The notes: generated by a model from the letters alone, not told the origin. DNA of 64,000 nt from Flavobacterium johnsoniae UW101 (GCF_000016645.1 NC_009441.1:1116001-1180000), one strand, 5' to 3'. Counted from the first letter of the stretch, positions 8,337-17,332 are shown. Program-made: numbers and translations.

Positions 8337-9485
8337 ATGCAATTTTCTCAAATTTTAGGTCAGGATTATATCAAAAGCCACTTAATAAAAAGTGCATCTT
8401 CCGGACGAATTCCGCATGCACAATTATTCATTGGACCCGAAGGAAGCGGTACACTTTCTACTGCAATTGCCTATGCGCAATATATTTTATGCAATAATAC
8501 CGGAAACGAAAATGAAAACGGAAACGACTCCTGTAATTTAAAGTTTCAAAATCTTTCGCATCCCGACCTGCATTTTATTTACCCAACAGTTACTACCGAA
8601 GATGTAAAAACCAAACCAAAAAGTTTAGACTTTATTCAGGATTGGCGAACATTTATTCAGGAAATGCCTTACGGCGGTTTATTTGACTGGTATAAAATTC
8701 TGGGCGTTCAAAACAAGCAGGGCGAAATCAGAGTCGAAGATGCACAGGAAGTTTTAAAGTCACTTTCGCTAAAGTCGTATGAAGGCGGTTATAAAATCAT
8801 GATTATCTGGATGGCAGATAAAATGAATATTGCAGCTTCAAACAAACTTTTAAAGCTTCTTGAAGAACCATCAGATAAAACCATTTTTATTCTGATTTCT
8901 GAAAATGAAGAAGATATTATACAAACCATACGTTCTCGCTGTCAGGTAATTCACTTTAACGGACTTCCGGAAAAAGTTATTGCCGAAGCATTGGTTTCCA
9001 GAGAAAATATCGATTCTAATTTCGCTAAAAAAATCGCTCATCAGGCACAGGGAAATTTCAATAAAGCAATGCATTTGTTAAAAGAAGATGATTCTGAATA
9101 TCCTTTTGAACAGTGGTTTGTCAATTGGGTCCGCGCTGCTTTTAGAGCAAAAGGAAATGCAGCGGCAATTCAGGATTTAATTTCATGGAGCGAAGAAATT
9201 GCTGGACTTGGACGTGAAAGCCAGAAAAAGTTTATTCAGTTCTGTATCGAAATGTTCAGACAGGCACTTTTACTGAATTATCAAACGCCAAGTTTAGTTT
9301 ACATAGAACCAAAAGTCGACAAATTTAAACTCGAAAATTTTGCTCCTTTTGTAAACGGAAATAACATTCACGAAATTTTCAAAGAACTTTCAGATGCCAT
9401 GTATCACATTGAAAGAAACGGAAATGCAAAAATAATCCTAACCGATTTATCTATAAAACTGACTCGTTTAATTCATAAAAAATAG
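8337..9485 (+). CDS. holB: DNA polymerase III subunit delta' (clamp-loader)
   Basis: The 382-residue protein begins QFSQILGQDYIKSHL and has a degenerate P-loop (GPEGSGTLSTA, about residues 33-43) in which the usual Lys is replaced by Thr. This is expected for delta', which does not hydrolyse ATP. The Ser-Arg-Cys sensor motif is present (IRSRCQVIHF), which in clamp loaders supplies an arginine finger to the neighbouring tau/gamma subunit. Two Cys at about 52 and 65 flank a Gly/Asn/Glu-rich insert in the zinc-module region, where four would be usual, so zinc binding is doubtful. It loads the sliding clamp at the replication fork. It is followed closely by a DoxX-like gene. Confidence 0.9.
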   Translation: MQFSQILGQDYIKSHLIKSASSGRIPHAQLFIGPEGSGTLSTAIAYAQYILCNNTGNENENGNDSCNLKFQNLSHPDLHFIYPTVTTEDVKTKPKSLDFIQDWRTFIQEMPYGGLFDWYKILGVQNKQGEIRVEDAQEVLKSLSLKSYEGGYKIMIIWMADKMNIAASNKLLKLLEEPSDKTIFILISENEEDIIQTIRSRCQVIHFNGLPEKVIAEALVSRENIDSNFAKKIAHQAQGNFNKAMHLLKEDDSEYPFEQWFVNWVRAAFRAKGNAAAIQDLISWSEEIAGLGRESQKKFIQFCIEMFRQALLLNYQTPSLVYIEPKVDKFKLENFAPFVNGNNIHEIFKELSDAMYHIERNGNAKIILTDLSIKLTRLIHKK

Positions 9486-9492
9486 TCCTCAA

Positions 9493-9876
9493 ATGAATAA
9501 TGTTGCCTCAATTTTATCACTGGCATTTTTAGCCTTAACATTTTTACAATCAGGCTACGAAAAGATTTTTTACTGGAAAGATAATGTAGCCTGGCTTAAA
9601 GAACATTTTGCCAAAACGCCATTAAAAAATCAAGTTCCTCTTGCTTTACTTCATTTATTAATTTTAGAATTAATTTCCGGAATTTTAAGTGTTGTCGGAG
9701 CCATACAATTACTAACAAACAGTGGTCGTGAGTATGGTTTTTATGCCGGAATTTTTTCATGTATCTGTTTGTTAATGATGCTTTTCGGACAACGATTAGC
9801 CAAAGATTATGATGGTGCGAGAACCATTGTTATATATTTCATTCCTGCCGTAATGGTAGTAAACTGGTTGAATTAA
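9493..9876 (+). CDS. DoxX-like small integral membrane protein
   Basis: This 127-residue protein has four predicted membrane segments, at about 5-20, 50-75, 82-102 and 108-125. It matches the DoxX-like layout, including an early SGYEKIFYW loop and the later FGQRLAKDYDGA segment. DoxX-family proteins sit in the inner membrane and are tied loosely to redox processes; the exact role here cannot be stated. It begins 7 bp after holB and is probably co-transcribed with it. Confidence 0.75.
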   Translation: MNNVASILSLAFLALTFLQSGYEKIFYWKDNVAWLKEHFAKTPLKNQVPLALLHLLILELISGILSVVGAIQLLTNSGREYGFYAGIFSCICLLMMLFGQRLAKDYDGARTIVIYFIPAVMVVNWLN

Positions 9877-9912
9877 TCAACCGTAATTATTTTAAATTTT
9901 CACATTAAAAAA

Positions 9913-10422
9913 ATGAATCCAAAACATCCTTCAGAGTCCCTAACTATATTAACTGATTTAGTTTTACCGAGCGAGACTAATCCTTTAAACAATCTTTTCG
10001 GAGGCGAATTATTAGCCCGAATGGATCGTGCAGCAAGTATTGCAGCACGCAGACATTCCCGCCGAATTGTAGTTACGGCATCTGTAAATCACGTGGCTTT
10101 TAACAGAGCCATTTCGCTTGGAAGCGTAGTTACTGTCGAAGCAAAAGTTTCAAGATCCTTCAAAAGTTCAATGGAAGTTTTTATAGACGTTTGGGTAGAA
10201 GACCGCGAATCTGGAAACAGAACAAAAGCAAACGAAGCAATTTATACTTTTGTAGCTGTAGATGATACCGGAAGACCTGTCGAAGTACCGCCAATTGTAC
10301 CGGAAACAGAAATTGAAATACAGCGTTTTGACGCTGCTCTGCGTCGTAAACAGCTGAGTTTACTGCTTGCCGGAAAAATAAAACCTTCTGATGCAACAGA
10401 ATTAAAAGCTTTATTTTTATAG
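9913..10422 (+). CDS. Acyl-CoA thioesterase (hotdog fold, YciA-like)
   Basis: The 169-residue product carries the hallmark NPLNNLFGGELLARMD (residues about 22-37) of the cytosolic acyl-CoA hydrolase hotdog family, with the active-site Asn/Asp region. The strand NHVAFNRAISLGSVVTVEAKV follows. It should cleave acyl-CoA to free acid and CoA in the cytoplasm. Chain-length preference cannot be read from sequence. It lies 36 bp after the DoxX-like gene, so holB, doxX-like and thioesterase may form one transcript. Confidence 0.88.
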   Translation: MNPKHPSESLTILTDLVLPSETNPLNNLFGGELLARMDRAASIAARRHSRRIVVTASVNHVAFNRAISLGSVVTVEAKVSRSFKSSMEVFIDVWVEDRESGNRTKANEAIYTFVAVDDTGRPVEVPPIVPETEIEIQRFDAALRRKQLSLLLAGKIKPSDATELKALFL

Positions 10423-10569
10423 TTAAATTGTGACAATTTGGAACAATCAAACTTCAAAAAAAGAAGTAATTTTACAAATTATAAGCCTGACCTGTAAAAT
10501 TTAAAAGAAGCATTTTTTTTGAATTTTAACCGGAAAGAAAAATAACAATTTTAGATAATTTAAGAAAAG

Positions 10570-11577
10570 ATGAGTTCAGACAAAGAAGCCAAATTAAAAG
10601 CGTTACAACTAACGCTTGATAAACTTGACAAAACCTACGGAAAAGGAACCGTAATGAAAATGGGCGACAGAGCCATTGTGGAGGTAGAAACGATTTCTTC
10701 TGGCTCACTTGGTGTTGATTTAGCTCTTGGGGTAAATGGATATCCAAAAGGAAGAATTATTGAAATATACGGGCCGGAATCATCTGGTAAAACCACATTG
10801 ACATTACATGCTATTGCCGAAGCACAAAAAGCGGGTGGAATTGCAGCATTTATTGATGCTGAGCATGCATTTGACAGAAACTATGCTGAAAAATTAAATG
10901 TTGATATCGAGAACTTAATTATATCACAGCCAGACAATGGTGAGCAAGCTTTAGAAATTGCCGAAAACCTAATTCGTTCTGGAGCTATAGACATTGTTGT
11001 AATTGACTCTGTAGCTGCATTGACACCAAAAAGCGAGATTGAAGGTGAAATGGGAGATTCTAAAATGGGTCTTCATGCACGTTTAATGTCTCAAGCTTTA
11101 AGAAAACTTACCGGAACTATCAGTAAAACAAATTGTACTGTTTTCTTTATTAACCAGCTGCGTGAAAAAATTGGTGTTATGTTTGGGAATCCTGAAACAA
11201 CAACCGGAGGTAATGCATTGAAATTCTACGCTTCTGTACGTTTAGATATTCGTCGTTCTGCTCAAATTAAAGACGGTGAAAACGTAATTGGTAACAGAAC
11301 TAAAGTAAAAATCGTTAAAAACAAAGTGGCACCGCCTTTTAAAACAGCCGAGTTCGACATTATGTACGGAGAAGGAGTTTCTAAAACCGGTGAAATTCTT
11401 GACTTAGCGGTTGAATTTGATATCGTTAAAAAAGCAGGATCTTGGTTTAGCTATGGCGATACAAAATTAGGTCAAGGACGTGATGCTGTAAAAGCTCTAA
11501 TTAAAGATAATCCAGAATTAGCTGACGAATTAGAAGAAAAAATAAAAGCTCATATGAAAGAATTAGCAAACGCTTAA
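10570..11577 (+). CDS. recA: Recombinase RecA
   Basis: This 335-residue protein has a Walker A motif at 68-75 (GPESSGKT), a Walker B region ([12 protein letters not shown]) and the [20 protein letters not shown] block with the DNA-binding loop L2. The C-terminal domain ends in an acidic/helical tail. RecA coats single-stranded DNA, drives strand exchange and stimulates LexA-type self-cleavage. The length is typical. About 150 bp of spacer precede the ATG; no SOS box could be identified with confidence. A strong terminator follows at 11604-11638. Confidence 0.97.
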   Translation: MSSDKEAKLKALQLTLDKLDKTYGKGTVMKMGDRAIVEVETISSGSLGVDLALGVNGYPKGRIIEIYGPESSGKTTLTLHAIAEAQKAGGIAAFIDAEHAFDRNYAEKLNVDIENLIISQPDNGEQALEIAENLIRSGAIDIVVIDSVAALTPKSEIEGEMGDSKMGLHARLMSQALRKLTGTISKTNCTVFFINQLREKIGVMFGNPETTTGGNALKFYASVRLDIRRSAQIKDGENVIGNRTKVKIVKNKVAPPFKTAEFDIMYGEGVSKTGEILDLAVEFDIVKKAGSWFSYGDTKLGQGRDAVKALIKDNPELADELEEKIKAHMKELANA

Positions 11578-11603
11578 TCTTTTAAAATTAATACTTTACA
11601 TAT

Positions 11604-11638
11604 AAAAACCCGGACTTATAAAAGTCCGGGTTTTTTAT
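11604..11638 (+). terminator. Rho-independent terminator of recA
   Basis: The stem CCCGGACTT / AAGTCCGGG is followed by a T6 run, 27 bp after the recA stop. Confidence 0.9.
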
Positions 11639-11778
11639 TTTGAAAATAAAATTAGAAATCAACGCAACCTTTTTAAAACAAACTCATCTATTAAACAGAC
11701 ATACGATTTGTTTTTGGTATGGGCCATAAATACCAATTCGTCGTTTTTTTAGAATAAATTTGGTTGGTTGATTCAGTA

Positions 11779-11815
11779 AAAATCCGTTAGTATCCAAGAA
11801 CTAACGGATTTTTTA
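11779..11815 (+). terminator. Second terminator-like hairpin after recA
   Basis: AAATCCGTTAG and CTAACGGATTT form an 11-bp stem with a 10-base loop, followed by T4. It is not adjacent to a recognised gene, so it may end a small unannotated transcript in 11640-11780. Confidence 0.6.
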
Positions 11816-11939
11816 CTAATTATTTTAAAGAATTTTCTTCTTTCGACGCAACCTTTTTCATTTTTGACGCTCTTAGTAATATGTGACATTAACTTGAGTT
11901 TAATAAACTCTTTATTATCAACCCTATAAATACTTAATC

Positions 11940-12044
11940 ATGAAAGAGAGAATAGAAGTGTTGTTCAATAAAAACCGCAGAAAAACCAAATTAAAATTTA
12001 AAAAAGTATTACGATTCATCTCAGAAAAAATAATACACCGATAA
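11940..12044 (+). CDS. Possible very small basic peptide (34 aa)
   Basis: ATG at 11940 opens 34 codons ending at TAA 12042-12044 (starts MKERIEVLFNKNRRK, ends EKIIHR). The peptide is strongly basic with no membrane segment. It sits between two hairpins (11779-11815 and 12083-12115), the second of which could terminate it. No homologue is recognised. It is too short to be sure it is translated. Confidence 0.25.
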   Translation: MKERIEVLFNKNRRKTKLKFKKVLRFISEKIIHR

Positions 12045-12082
12045 ACTTTTTGAATTATAAACGGGGGTTTTTATTCAAAAGA

Positions 12083-12115
12083 AAACCCGGCAATTTTTTA
12101 TATTTTGCCGGGTTT
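12083..12115 (-). terminator. Terminator downstream of plsC
   Basis: AAACCCGGCAA and TTGCCGGGTTT form an 11-bp stem just past the leftward acyltransferase gene, with a T-rich run on the minus strand. Confidence 0.8.
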
Positions 12116-12125
12116 GTATTTTAAA

Positions 12126-12881
12126 TTACTCTTTTAAATCTTTCTTTTTAAATTCGAGTAAACCTTTATAAATCATTTCTCTGACTGTATCTCTAAGCTC
12201 TTTTCTGTTATCAGATGCAAGTCCGCTTGTCTCTACGAAAGGCAGAATTTTGCTGCGCATTTTTCCAAGACTGCCGCTTAAAAACCTATAAGGAAAACGG
12301 TCTTTATTATCAGGAAATACAATAGGCACAATTGGAATTTGATGGTCTATGGCAAGTCTGAAAGCACCATCTTTAAACTCATCCAGCAAAATCGATTCAT
12401 CATCCGGAACGCCGCCTTCAGGAAAAATACAAATACTTAAACCTTGATTTAAACGGCTTTGAGCCCTTTTAAAAACCTCATTTTTACTTTTTGATGAATT
12501 TCTGTCAACCAAAATACAGGTTCTTTTATAGAAAAATCCAAACAACGGAATCTTTACAAGTTCTTTTTTTCCAACAAAAACAAACGGATTTTTAATAATT
12601 GCCAGCATCAGCATAATGTCAGTCATTGATGTATGATTGGCAACGATCATGTAGCTTTTTCCCTTGATCAGTTTTTGTTCGCGTTTTACTTTATAATAAA
12701 AACCCATTCCGTACAGAATGAATTTAGCCCAAATGCGGGCCATTTTAAAGAAATATGGATATCCTCTCTCAGAGATGATAGAAATAAGCAGTAACGGCAG
12801 CATAATAAGTATTGGAACCGCCATTAAAACGTAAAACCAAACGCGCCAGATAATCCAAAAAGCAATTTTCAATATTTTCAT
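12126..12881 (-). CDS. plsC: 1-acyl-sn-glycerol-3-phosphate acyltransferase (PlsC family)
   Basis: The start is taken as the ATG at 12881 (MKILKIAFWIIW), giving 251 residues; the frame continues upstream only to a TTG at 12935. Two hydrophobic segments lie at about 5-35. The catalytic HX4D motif is visible (NHTSMTD, His83 and Asp88), with FPEGG in the second half as the phosphate-binding motif. It transfers an acyl group to lysophosphatidic acid at the inner membrane in phospholipid synthesis. It is divergent from trpS, with a repeat-rich spacer between them. Confidence 0.88.
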   Translation of the reverse strand: MKILKIAFWIIWRVWFYVLMAVPILIMLPLLLISIISERGYPYFFKMARIWAKFILYGMGFYYKVKREQKLIKGKSYMIVANHTSMTDIMLMLAIIKNPFVFVGKKELVKIPLFGFFYKRTCILVDRNSSKSKNEVFKRAQSRLNQGLSICIFPEGGVPDDESILLDEFKDGAFRLAIDHQIPIVPIVFPDNKDRFPYRFLSGSLGKMRSKILPFVETSGLASDNRKELRDTVREMIYKGLLEFKKKDLKE

Positions 12882-12935
12882 GGTTTCAAATGTAAGAAAA
12901 CCGAAGTGAATTTTATAAAAGAATTTACATTCCAA

Positions 12936-13018
12936 TAAACTTTGCGAACTTTGCAGTTAAATTAAAAATAAACTTTGCGAACTTTGCGGTTAAAATTAAA
13001 CTTGCAATATTTGCGGTT
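12936..13018 (+). repeat. 33-bp imperfect tandem repeat with near-consensus -7 elements upstream of trpS
   Basis: Units beginning TAAAC occur at 12936, 12969 and (shorter) 12997. The first two contain two copies of AACTTTGC each. AAACTTTG, GAACTTTG and AATATTTG (13006-13013) differ from TAnnTTTG at one base, so this repeat is probably a promoter region whose core element has been multiplied. It lies between divergent plsC and trpS. Confidence 0.65.
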
Positions 13019-13033
13019 AAGAAAAAAACTAGA

Positions 13034-14008
13034 ATGGCAAAAATACTTACTGGTGTTCAGAGTACTGGAACGCCTCACTTAGGAAATCTATTGGGAGCTA
13101 TCATCCCTGCAATTGAGTTATCGAATAATCCGGCAAACGAATCATTTTTGTTTATTGCTGATTTACATTCGATTACACAAATCAAAGATGGTAAAACATT
13201 AAGAGAAAATACCTTTAGTGTGGCTGCTGCATGGCTTGCTTTTGGATTAGATATTGACCGTGTAACTTTTTACAGACAGTCAGATGTAGTTCAAACAACT
13301 GAATTAACCTGGTATTTAAGCTGCTTTTTCCCGTTTCAGCGTTTAACTTTGGCACATTCTTTCAAAGACAAAGCCGATCGTTTAGACGATGTTAACGCCG
13401 GACTTTTTACTTATCCAATGTTGATGGCTGCTGATATTTTATTGTATGATGCAGAATTTGTTCCTGTTGGAAAAGATCAATTACAGCATATAGAAATTAC
13501 CCGTGATGTAGCCTCAAGATTCAACCACCAAATGGGTGAAACTTTTGTACTTCCAGAAGCTAAAATTCAGGAAGACAGCAAATTGATTCCAGGAACAAAT
13601 GGAGGAAAAATGAGTAAATCTGCTAATAATTACATCAACATTTTCCTTGATGATAAAGCTTTGCGCAAACAGATTATGAGCATTGAAACGGATAGTACAC
13701 CGCTTGAAGCTCCAAAAAATCCTGATACCTGCAATGCTTTTGCTATTTATTCTTTAATGGCAGATGAAGCTCAAATTGCAGAAATGAGAGCGAATTATTT
13801 AGGCGGAAATTATGGTTATGGCCACGCAAAACAAGCTATTTTTGAATTGATTACAGAAAAATTCAAAACAGAAAGAGAAAGATATAATTACTATATAAAC
13901 AATCTTGATGAAGTTGATGCCTTATTGAAAAAAGGTGCTGCCAAAGCTTCTGCAGTTGCTGACGGAGTTCTGCAAAGAGTTCGTGAGAAACTAGGATTTG
14001 GAAAATAA
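13034..14008 (+). CDS. trpS: Tryptophan-tRNA ligase
   Basis: The 324-residue class I synthetase has the HIGH-equivalent motif in GTPHLGNLLG (residues about 12-21) and the KMSKS loop (GGKMSKSANN, about 191-200). The length matches bacterial TrpRS. It charges tRNA-Trp in the cytoplasm. No T-box leader is seen; upstream is the repeat-bearing promoter region at 12936-13018. A terminator follows at 14031-14061. Confidence 0.96.
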   Translation: MAKILTGVQSTGTPHLGNLLGAIIPAIELSNNPANESFLFIADLHSITQIKDGKTLRENTFSVAAAWLAFGLDIDRVTFYRQSDVVQTTELTWYLSCFFPFQRLTLAHSFKDKADRLDDVNAGLFTYPMLMAADILLYDAEFVPVGKDQLQHIEITRDVASRFNHQMGETFVLPEAKIQEDSKLIPGTNGGKMSKSANNYINIFLDDKALRKQIMSIETDSTPLEAPKNPDTCNAFAIYSLMADEAQIAEMRANYLGGNYGYGHAKQAIFELITEKFKTERERYNYYINNLDEVDALLKKGAAKASAVADGVLQRVREKLGFGK

Positions 14009-14030
14009 AAACAAATTCAAACACCATATC

Positions 14031-14061
14031 AAACCTCTTGTTAATACAAGAGGTTTTTTTT
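14031..14061 (+). terminator. Terminator of trpS
   Basis: AAACCTCTTG and CAAGAGGTTT form a 10-bp stem with a 6-base loop, followed by a T run. Confidence 0.88.
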
Positions 14062-14119
14062 ATATATTTTTTTGTAACTTCATATAAACTAATTATTTAT
14101 AATTTAATACCTGCTTAAA

Positions 14120-14248
14120 ATGAATAAATATATTGAAGACTACGACATTCCTCCTTATCTTTTTCAGATACTAAATATTGCTTTTGGAATATTGATTATC
14201 TATGTATTGTATCGCTTATTTAAACATTTTAGAAACAAAAACAAATAA
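14120..14248 (+). CDS. Small single-pass membrane peptide (42 aa)
   Basis: ATG 14120 to TAA 14248 encodes 42 residues. An acidic N-terminus (MNKYIEDYDIPPYLF) is followed by one strongly hydrophobic segment (about residues 15-32) and a basic tail (KHFRNKNK). The charge pattern predicts a membrane protein with the C-terminus in the cytoplasm. It lies between the trpS terminator and the convergent LytTR regulator gene, so it needs its own promoter in 14062-14119. No homologue is recognised. The clean membrane topology makes it a plausible real small protein. Confidence 0.5.
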   Translation: MNKYIEDYDIPPYLFQILNIAFGILIIYVLYRLFKHFRNKNK

Positions 14249-14290
14249 CAGAAATTACTCGTTAAATATATAAATAACTCTCATAGTAAA

Positions 14291-14980
14291 CTATATAGAA
14301 TGTTTTCTTTTCAACTCTTCGTAATTTGACTTATAGCTTCTTCCAACGGGTACAGAAAAGTTTTCAATAATGAGCTCAGTATTTCCTAAAGCATTTATTT
14401 CTTTTGAGTTAACTATAAAAGATCTGTGAATCCGAACAAAACCAAGTGAGCTTAAGTCATTCTCTAAATCACTTAATTTGTACTTCACAATAAGAGGCTT
14501 TTCATTCTTTAAAACTACCTTAACGTTATTTCCCTGACTTTCAAAAAACAAAATAGATTTCAGGTTAATTTTATATTGCAGACCATTTGACTTCAACATA
14601 AGAAAGTCTTCTTTTACATAATCAGAGTCATGTCTTAAAACACGTTCTACAGCTTTAAAAAAACGATCAAAAGTTATGGGTTTCAAAATATAATCTACCG
14701 CTTCAAGTTCAAAACCTTCAACAGCAAATTCTCTGTATGCAGTGGTAAAAATGGTTTTTGGCTTGTTTTTTAATGATTTTAGAAAATCTATTCCGGTTAA
14801 GTCCGGCATTTGAATATCTAAAAAAATTAGATCAACAGTTTTTAACTTAGTGAGCTTATAAGCCTCTAATGCATTTCCGGCCGTACCAACCAATCGCAGC
14901 TCTTCAATTTTAGAGATATGATTTTCTAAAAGCTTAATTGCAAGCGGTTCATCATCAACTATAATACAATCAATTTTCAT
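14291..14980 (-). CDS. LytTR-family DNA-binding response regulator
   Basis: The 229-residue protein has a receiver domain with the acidic pair (DDE, residues 9-11), the phospho-acceptor Asp in DLIFLDIQMPDLTG (about Asp56) and Thr/Lys switch residues (TTAYREF, LKPI). Residues about 130-225 form a LytTR DNA-binding domain (IHRSFIVNSKEINAL, VPVGRSYKSNYEELK). It is encoded after its likely kinase with an 11-bp overlap. Related pairs in Bacteroidota control envelope or polysaccharide genes; the target here is unknown. Confidence 0.93.
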   Translation of the reverse strand: MKIDCIIVDDEPLAIKLLENHISKIEELRLVGTAGNALEAYKLTKLKTVDLIFLDIQMPDLTGIDFLKSLKNKPKTIFTTAYREFAVEGFELEAVDYILKPITFDRFFKAVERVLRHDSDYVKEDFLMLKSNGLQYKINLKSILFFESQGNNVKVVLKNEKPLIVKYKLSDLENDLSSLGFVRIHRSFIVNSKEINALGNTELIIENFSVPVGRSYKSNYEELKRKHSI

Positions 14981-16031
14981 TGGCCGGAATTATTATTTCT
15001 ACAATAAAGCGATTATCTTCATTTTTAACTAAATAGGAACTCAGATTTCCATAAATAATTTTTAATTGTTGCTGGATTATCTTTAAACCCATACTCTTTT
15101 CATTATTAATTTCTTTAGGAACAAAAGAATTTTCAATTTTAAAAACTGTCTTTACAGCATCAGTTTCGATAAAAACTGAAATGAAAATTTTTCCAGAAAT
15201 ACTTCCTGCGCCATGTTTAAAAGCATTTTCTACCAAAGATAAAAACAATAAAGGCGGGACAAAATTCTGATTTTTAATTTGTTCTGTAATAATAAGTTCT
15301 AGCCTTGAATCGTAACGTAATTTCTCTAATTCGATGTAATCGTGAATTACCTTCAACTCATCTGAGATAGAAATTAATTTATTATGGCCTTTATATAAAA
15401 TATAATCCAAAATGTTTGAAAGACGGCTTATTGATTCTGACGTTTTTTCAGAATCAATAATCGACAGCGAATAAATATTGTTCAGCGTGTTGAATAAAAA
15501 ATGTGGATTTAATTGCGTTTTTAAGGCCTTTAATTCTAATTCTGCCTTTTCTTTGAGTATTTCTACAGAATATTGTTTTTCGTTCCTTAAATCGAACATA
15601 AATGCTACAGAAACAAAAACAAAAGAAGCAGTCGCAATTGGAATCACATAATAACAAAACAGATAATCCAAATCTGTAAAAATACTTAACAAATCGTCCT
15701 GCGGTTCATTACTAAAAAAAGGTTCGGCTATGTAAATAGCAAAAACTCTGTTTGAAACTGAAAACAAATAAATACTAGTGACTAAAAAAACGACAAATTG
15801 AAAATAATGCTTTTTATAAAATACCCTTTTTATCAAAATGAAATATATGAAATTGGCACTTAAGACTTGAAAAATCAAATGGCACAAATCATACGGAATA
15901 TTCATAGAAAAAAGCGGCTGTCTGTATTCAGCATAAATTTTGGCTTCGCCGATTAAGAAAAACAAAATCCAGAAAAACAACTGAAATACAGTACTTTGCT
16001 TTGCATTATTATTTAAACTACATTTTATCAT
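14970..16031 (-). CDS. Membrane sensor histidine kinase (LytS/YehU-like His_kinase family)
   Basis: The start is taken as the ATG at 16031 (MIKCSLNNNAKQST), giving 353 residues; the frame extends further only to a TTG at 16142. Four hydrophobic segments fill residues about 15-165. Residues about 170-350 hold the transmitter, with the phospho-acceptor His in LKTQLNPHFLFNTLNNI and the ATP-binding Asn in LVENAFKHG. There is no separate sensor domain, so the signal is probably sensed in the membrane part. The kinase overlaps and precedes the LytTR regulator. Confidence 0.9.
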   Translation of the reverse strand: MIKCSLNNNAKQSTVFQLFFWILFFLIGEAKIYAEYRQPLFSMNIPYDLCHLIFQVLSANFIYFILIKRVFYKKHYFQFVVFLVTSIYLFSVSNRVFAIYIAEPFFSNEPQDDLLSIFTDLDYLFCYYVIPIATASFVFVSVAFMFDLRNEKQYSVEILKEKAELELKALKTQLNPHFLFNTLNNIYSLSIIDSEKTSESISRLSNILDYILYKGHNKLISISDELKVIHDYIELEKLRYDSRLELIITEQIKNQNFVPPLLFLSLVENAFKHGAGSISGKIFISVFIETDAVKTVFKIENSFVPKEINNEKSMGLKIIQQQLKIIYGNLSSYLVKNEDNRFIVEIIIPANEN

Positions 16032-16195
16032 AATCCAAAAATAGACAATCAAATTCCATTTTTTATAAGTTGATGGTAAACGGCTTAAATTTAATGATGA
16101 ACGACAAGAAGCGTCGTTGAAATATGAAATTAAGTTATTCAAACATCAAAGTAAGCTTTACAAATACCGTTCAAAAAACAGAAGAAAGTCTGCTC

Positions 16196-16203
16196 TAGTT
16201 TTG
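16196..16203 (+). promoter_or_regulatory. -7 promoter element for the acyltransferase gene
   Basis: TAGTTTTG matches TAnnTTTG and lies 10 bases before the ATG at 16214. No clear -33 element could be assigned. Confidence 0.4.
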
Positions 16204-16213
16204 CAGAAAAAAA

Positions 16214-17329
16214 ATGAACTCTCCAACAACAGAAAAATTTCTTGGCCTTGATCATTTACGCACTTTAGCGATTATAATGGTTTTGGTGTATCATTATCGC
16301 ATGTTTGCTCATCCAGAATGGGTAGACAAATATGGTCAATTTGGCTGGACTGGGGTAGATTTGTTTTTTGTTCTTAGTGGATTTCTAATTTCAAAACAGC
16401 TTTTTGAACAACTCAAATTCTCAAATAAAATTTGCTTAAAAGAGTTTTATATCAAACGCTTTTTTAGAATCATTCCTCCATACGCATTAACCTTAATTTT
16501 ATATTTTGGCTTTCCTCTTTTTAGAGAAAGAGAAGCTTTGCCTTCATTTTGGAAATTTATCACTTTTACTCAAAACATTGAACTTGACCTACTCCACTTT
16601 GGAACCTTTTCTCATGCGTGGTCACTATGTATTGAGGAACAGTTTTATTTTCTTTTTCCATTATTTCTACTGCTGTTTGTAAAATTCCAAAAAGTATATA
16701 CAATAAAATATTTTCTGTTTTCTCTATTGTTCTTAACTATTCTTTTGAGAATAATTTCATGGGAGTTATTCATAGTTCCAAACCAAAATACGGAGAATGT
16801 ATGGAGAATTTGGTACATGAAAATCTATTATCCAACCTACACAAGATTAGACGGTTTACTAACAGGAATTGGTATTGCATATTTTTATGAATATTCCAGA
16901 TGCTTTAAAAAATTCATTAATTCAAATGGCAATCTATTATTCTTATCTGGATTAGTAGTTGTTTCATTTTCGTTTTGGATTTGTTCCAATCAAACTTCAC
17001 AATCAGCTTCTATAATTGGATTTACATTAGTTTCAATTGGCTTTGGATTAATTGTAATGTCGGCTGTTTCAAAATCTTGTTTTTTATACCATTCAAAATC
17101 TATTTTATCTGCTCGGCTGGCATCACTTTCTTTTTCTATTTATCTCACGCACAAAGGAATTATACACTTAACACAAATGGCATTAGAAAAATTAAATATT
17201 GAAAAAGACGGACAAATCACTTTACTAATTTGTTTTATTAACTGTATCATAATCAGTTATTTTATCAAACATTTAATTGAAAATCCTTCTTCAAAAATTA
17301 AAAATTATATACTAAAAATTAAGTCTTAA
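16214..17329 (+). CDS. Acyltransferase family 3 (OafA/WecH-like) membrane protein
   Basis: The 371-residue integral membrane protein begins with the family signature (LGLDHLRTLAIIMVLVYHYR, residues about 10-29) containing the conserved Arg and His. GWTGVDLFFVLSGFLIS follows, and several more membrane helices run to the C-terminus. Members transfer acyl groups, commonly acetyl, to sugars of surface polysaccharides or lipids. It is divergent from the LytS-like kinase, which hints at regulation by that pair. An exported NTF2-like gene follows 3 bp downstream. Confidence 0.87.
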   Translation: MNSPTTEKFLGLDHLRTLAIIMVLVYHYRMFAHPEWVDKYGQFGWTGVDLFFVLSGFLISKQLFEQLKFSNKICLKEFYIKRFFRIIPPYALTLILYFGFPLFREREALPSFWKFITFTQNIELDLLHFGTFSHAWSLCIEEQFYFLFPLFLLLFVKFQKVYTIKYFLFSLLFLTILLRIISWELFIVPNQNTENVWRIWYMKIYYPTYTRLDGLLTGIGIAYFYEYSRCFKKFINSNGNLLFLSGLVVVSFSFWICSNQTSQSASIIGFTLVSIGFGLIVMSAVSKSCFLYHSKSILSARLASLSFSIYLTHKGIIHLTQMALEKLNIEKDGQITLLICFINCIIISYFIKHLIENPSSKIKNYILKIKS

Positions 17330-17332
17330 AAC

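Larger units (their letters stand above)
11641..12082. other. Gene-poor stretch between recA and plsC
   Basis: The stretch contains a second terminator-like hairpin (11779-11815) and one possible 34-codon ORF (11940-12044). Nothing else with coding character was recognised on either strand. Confidence 0.5.
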
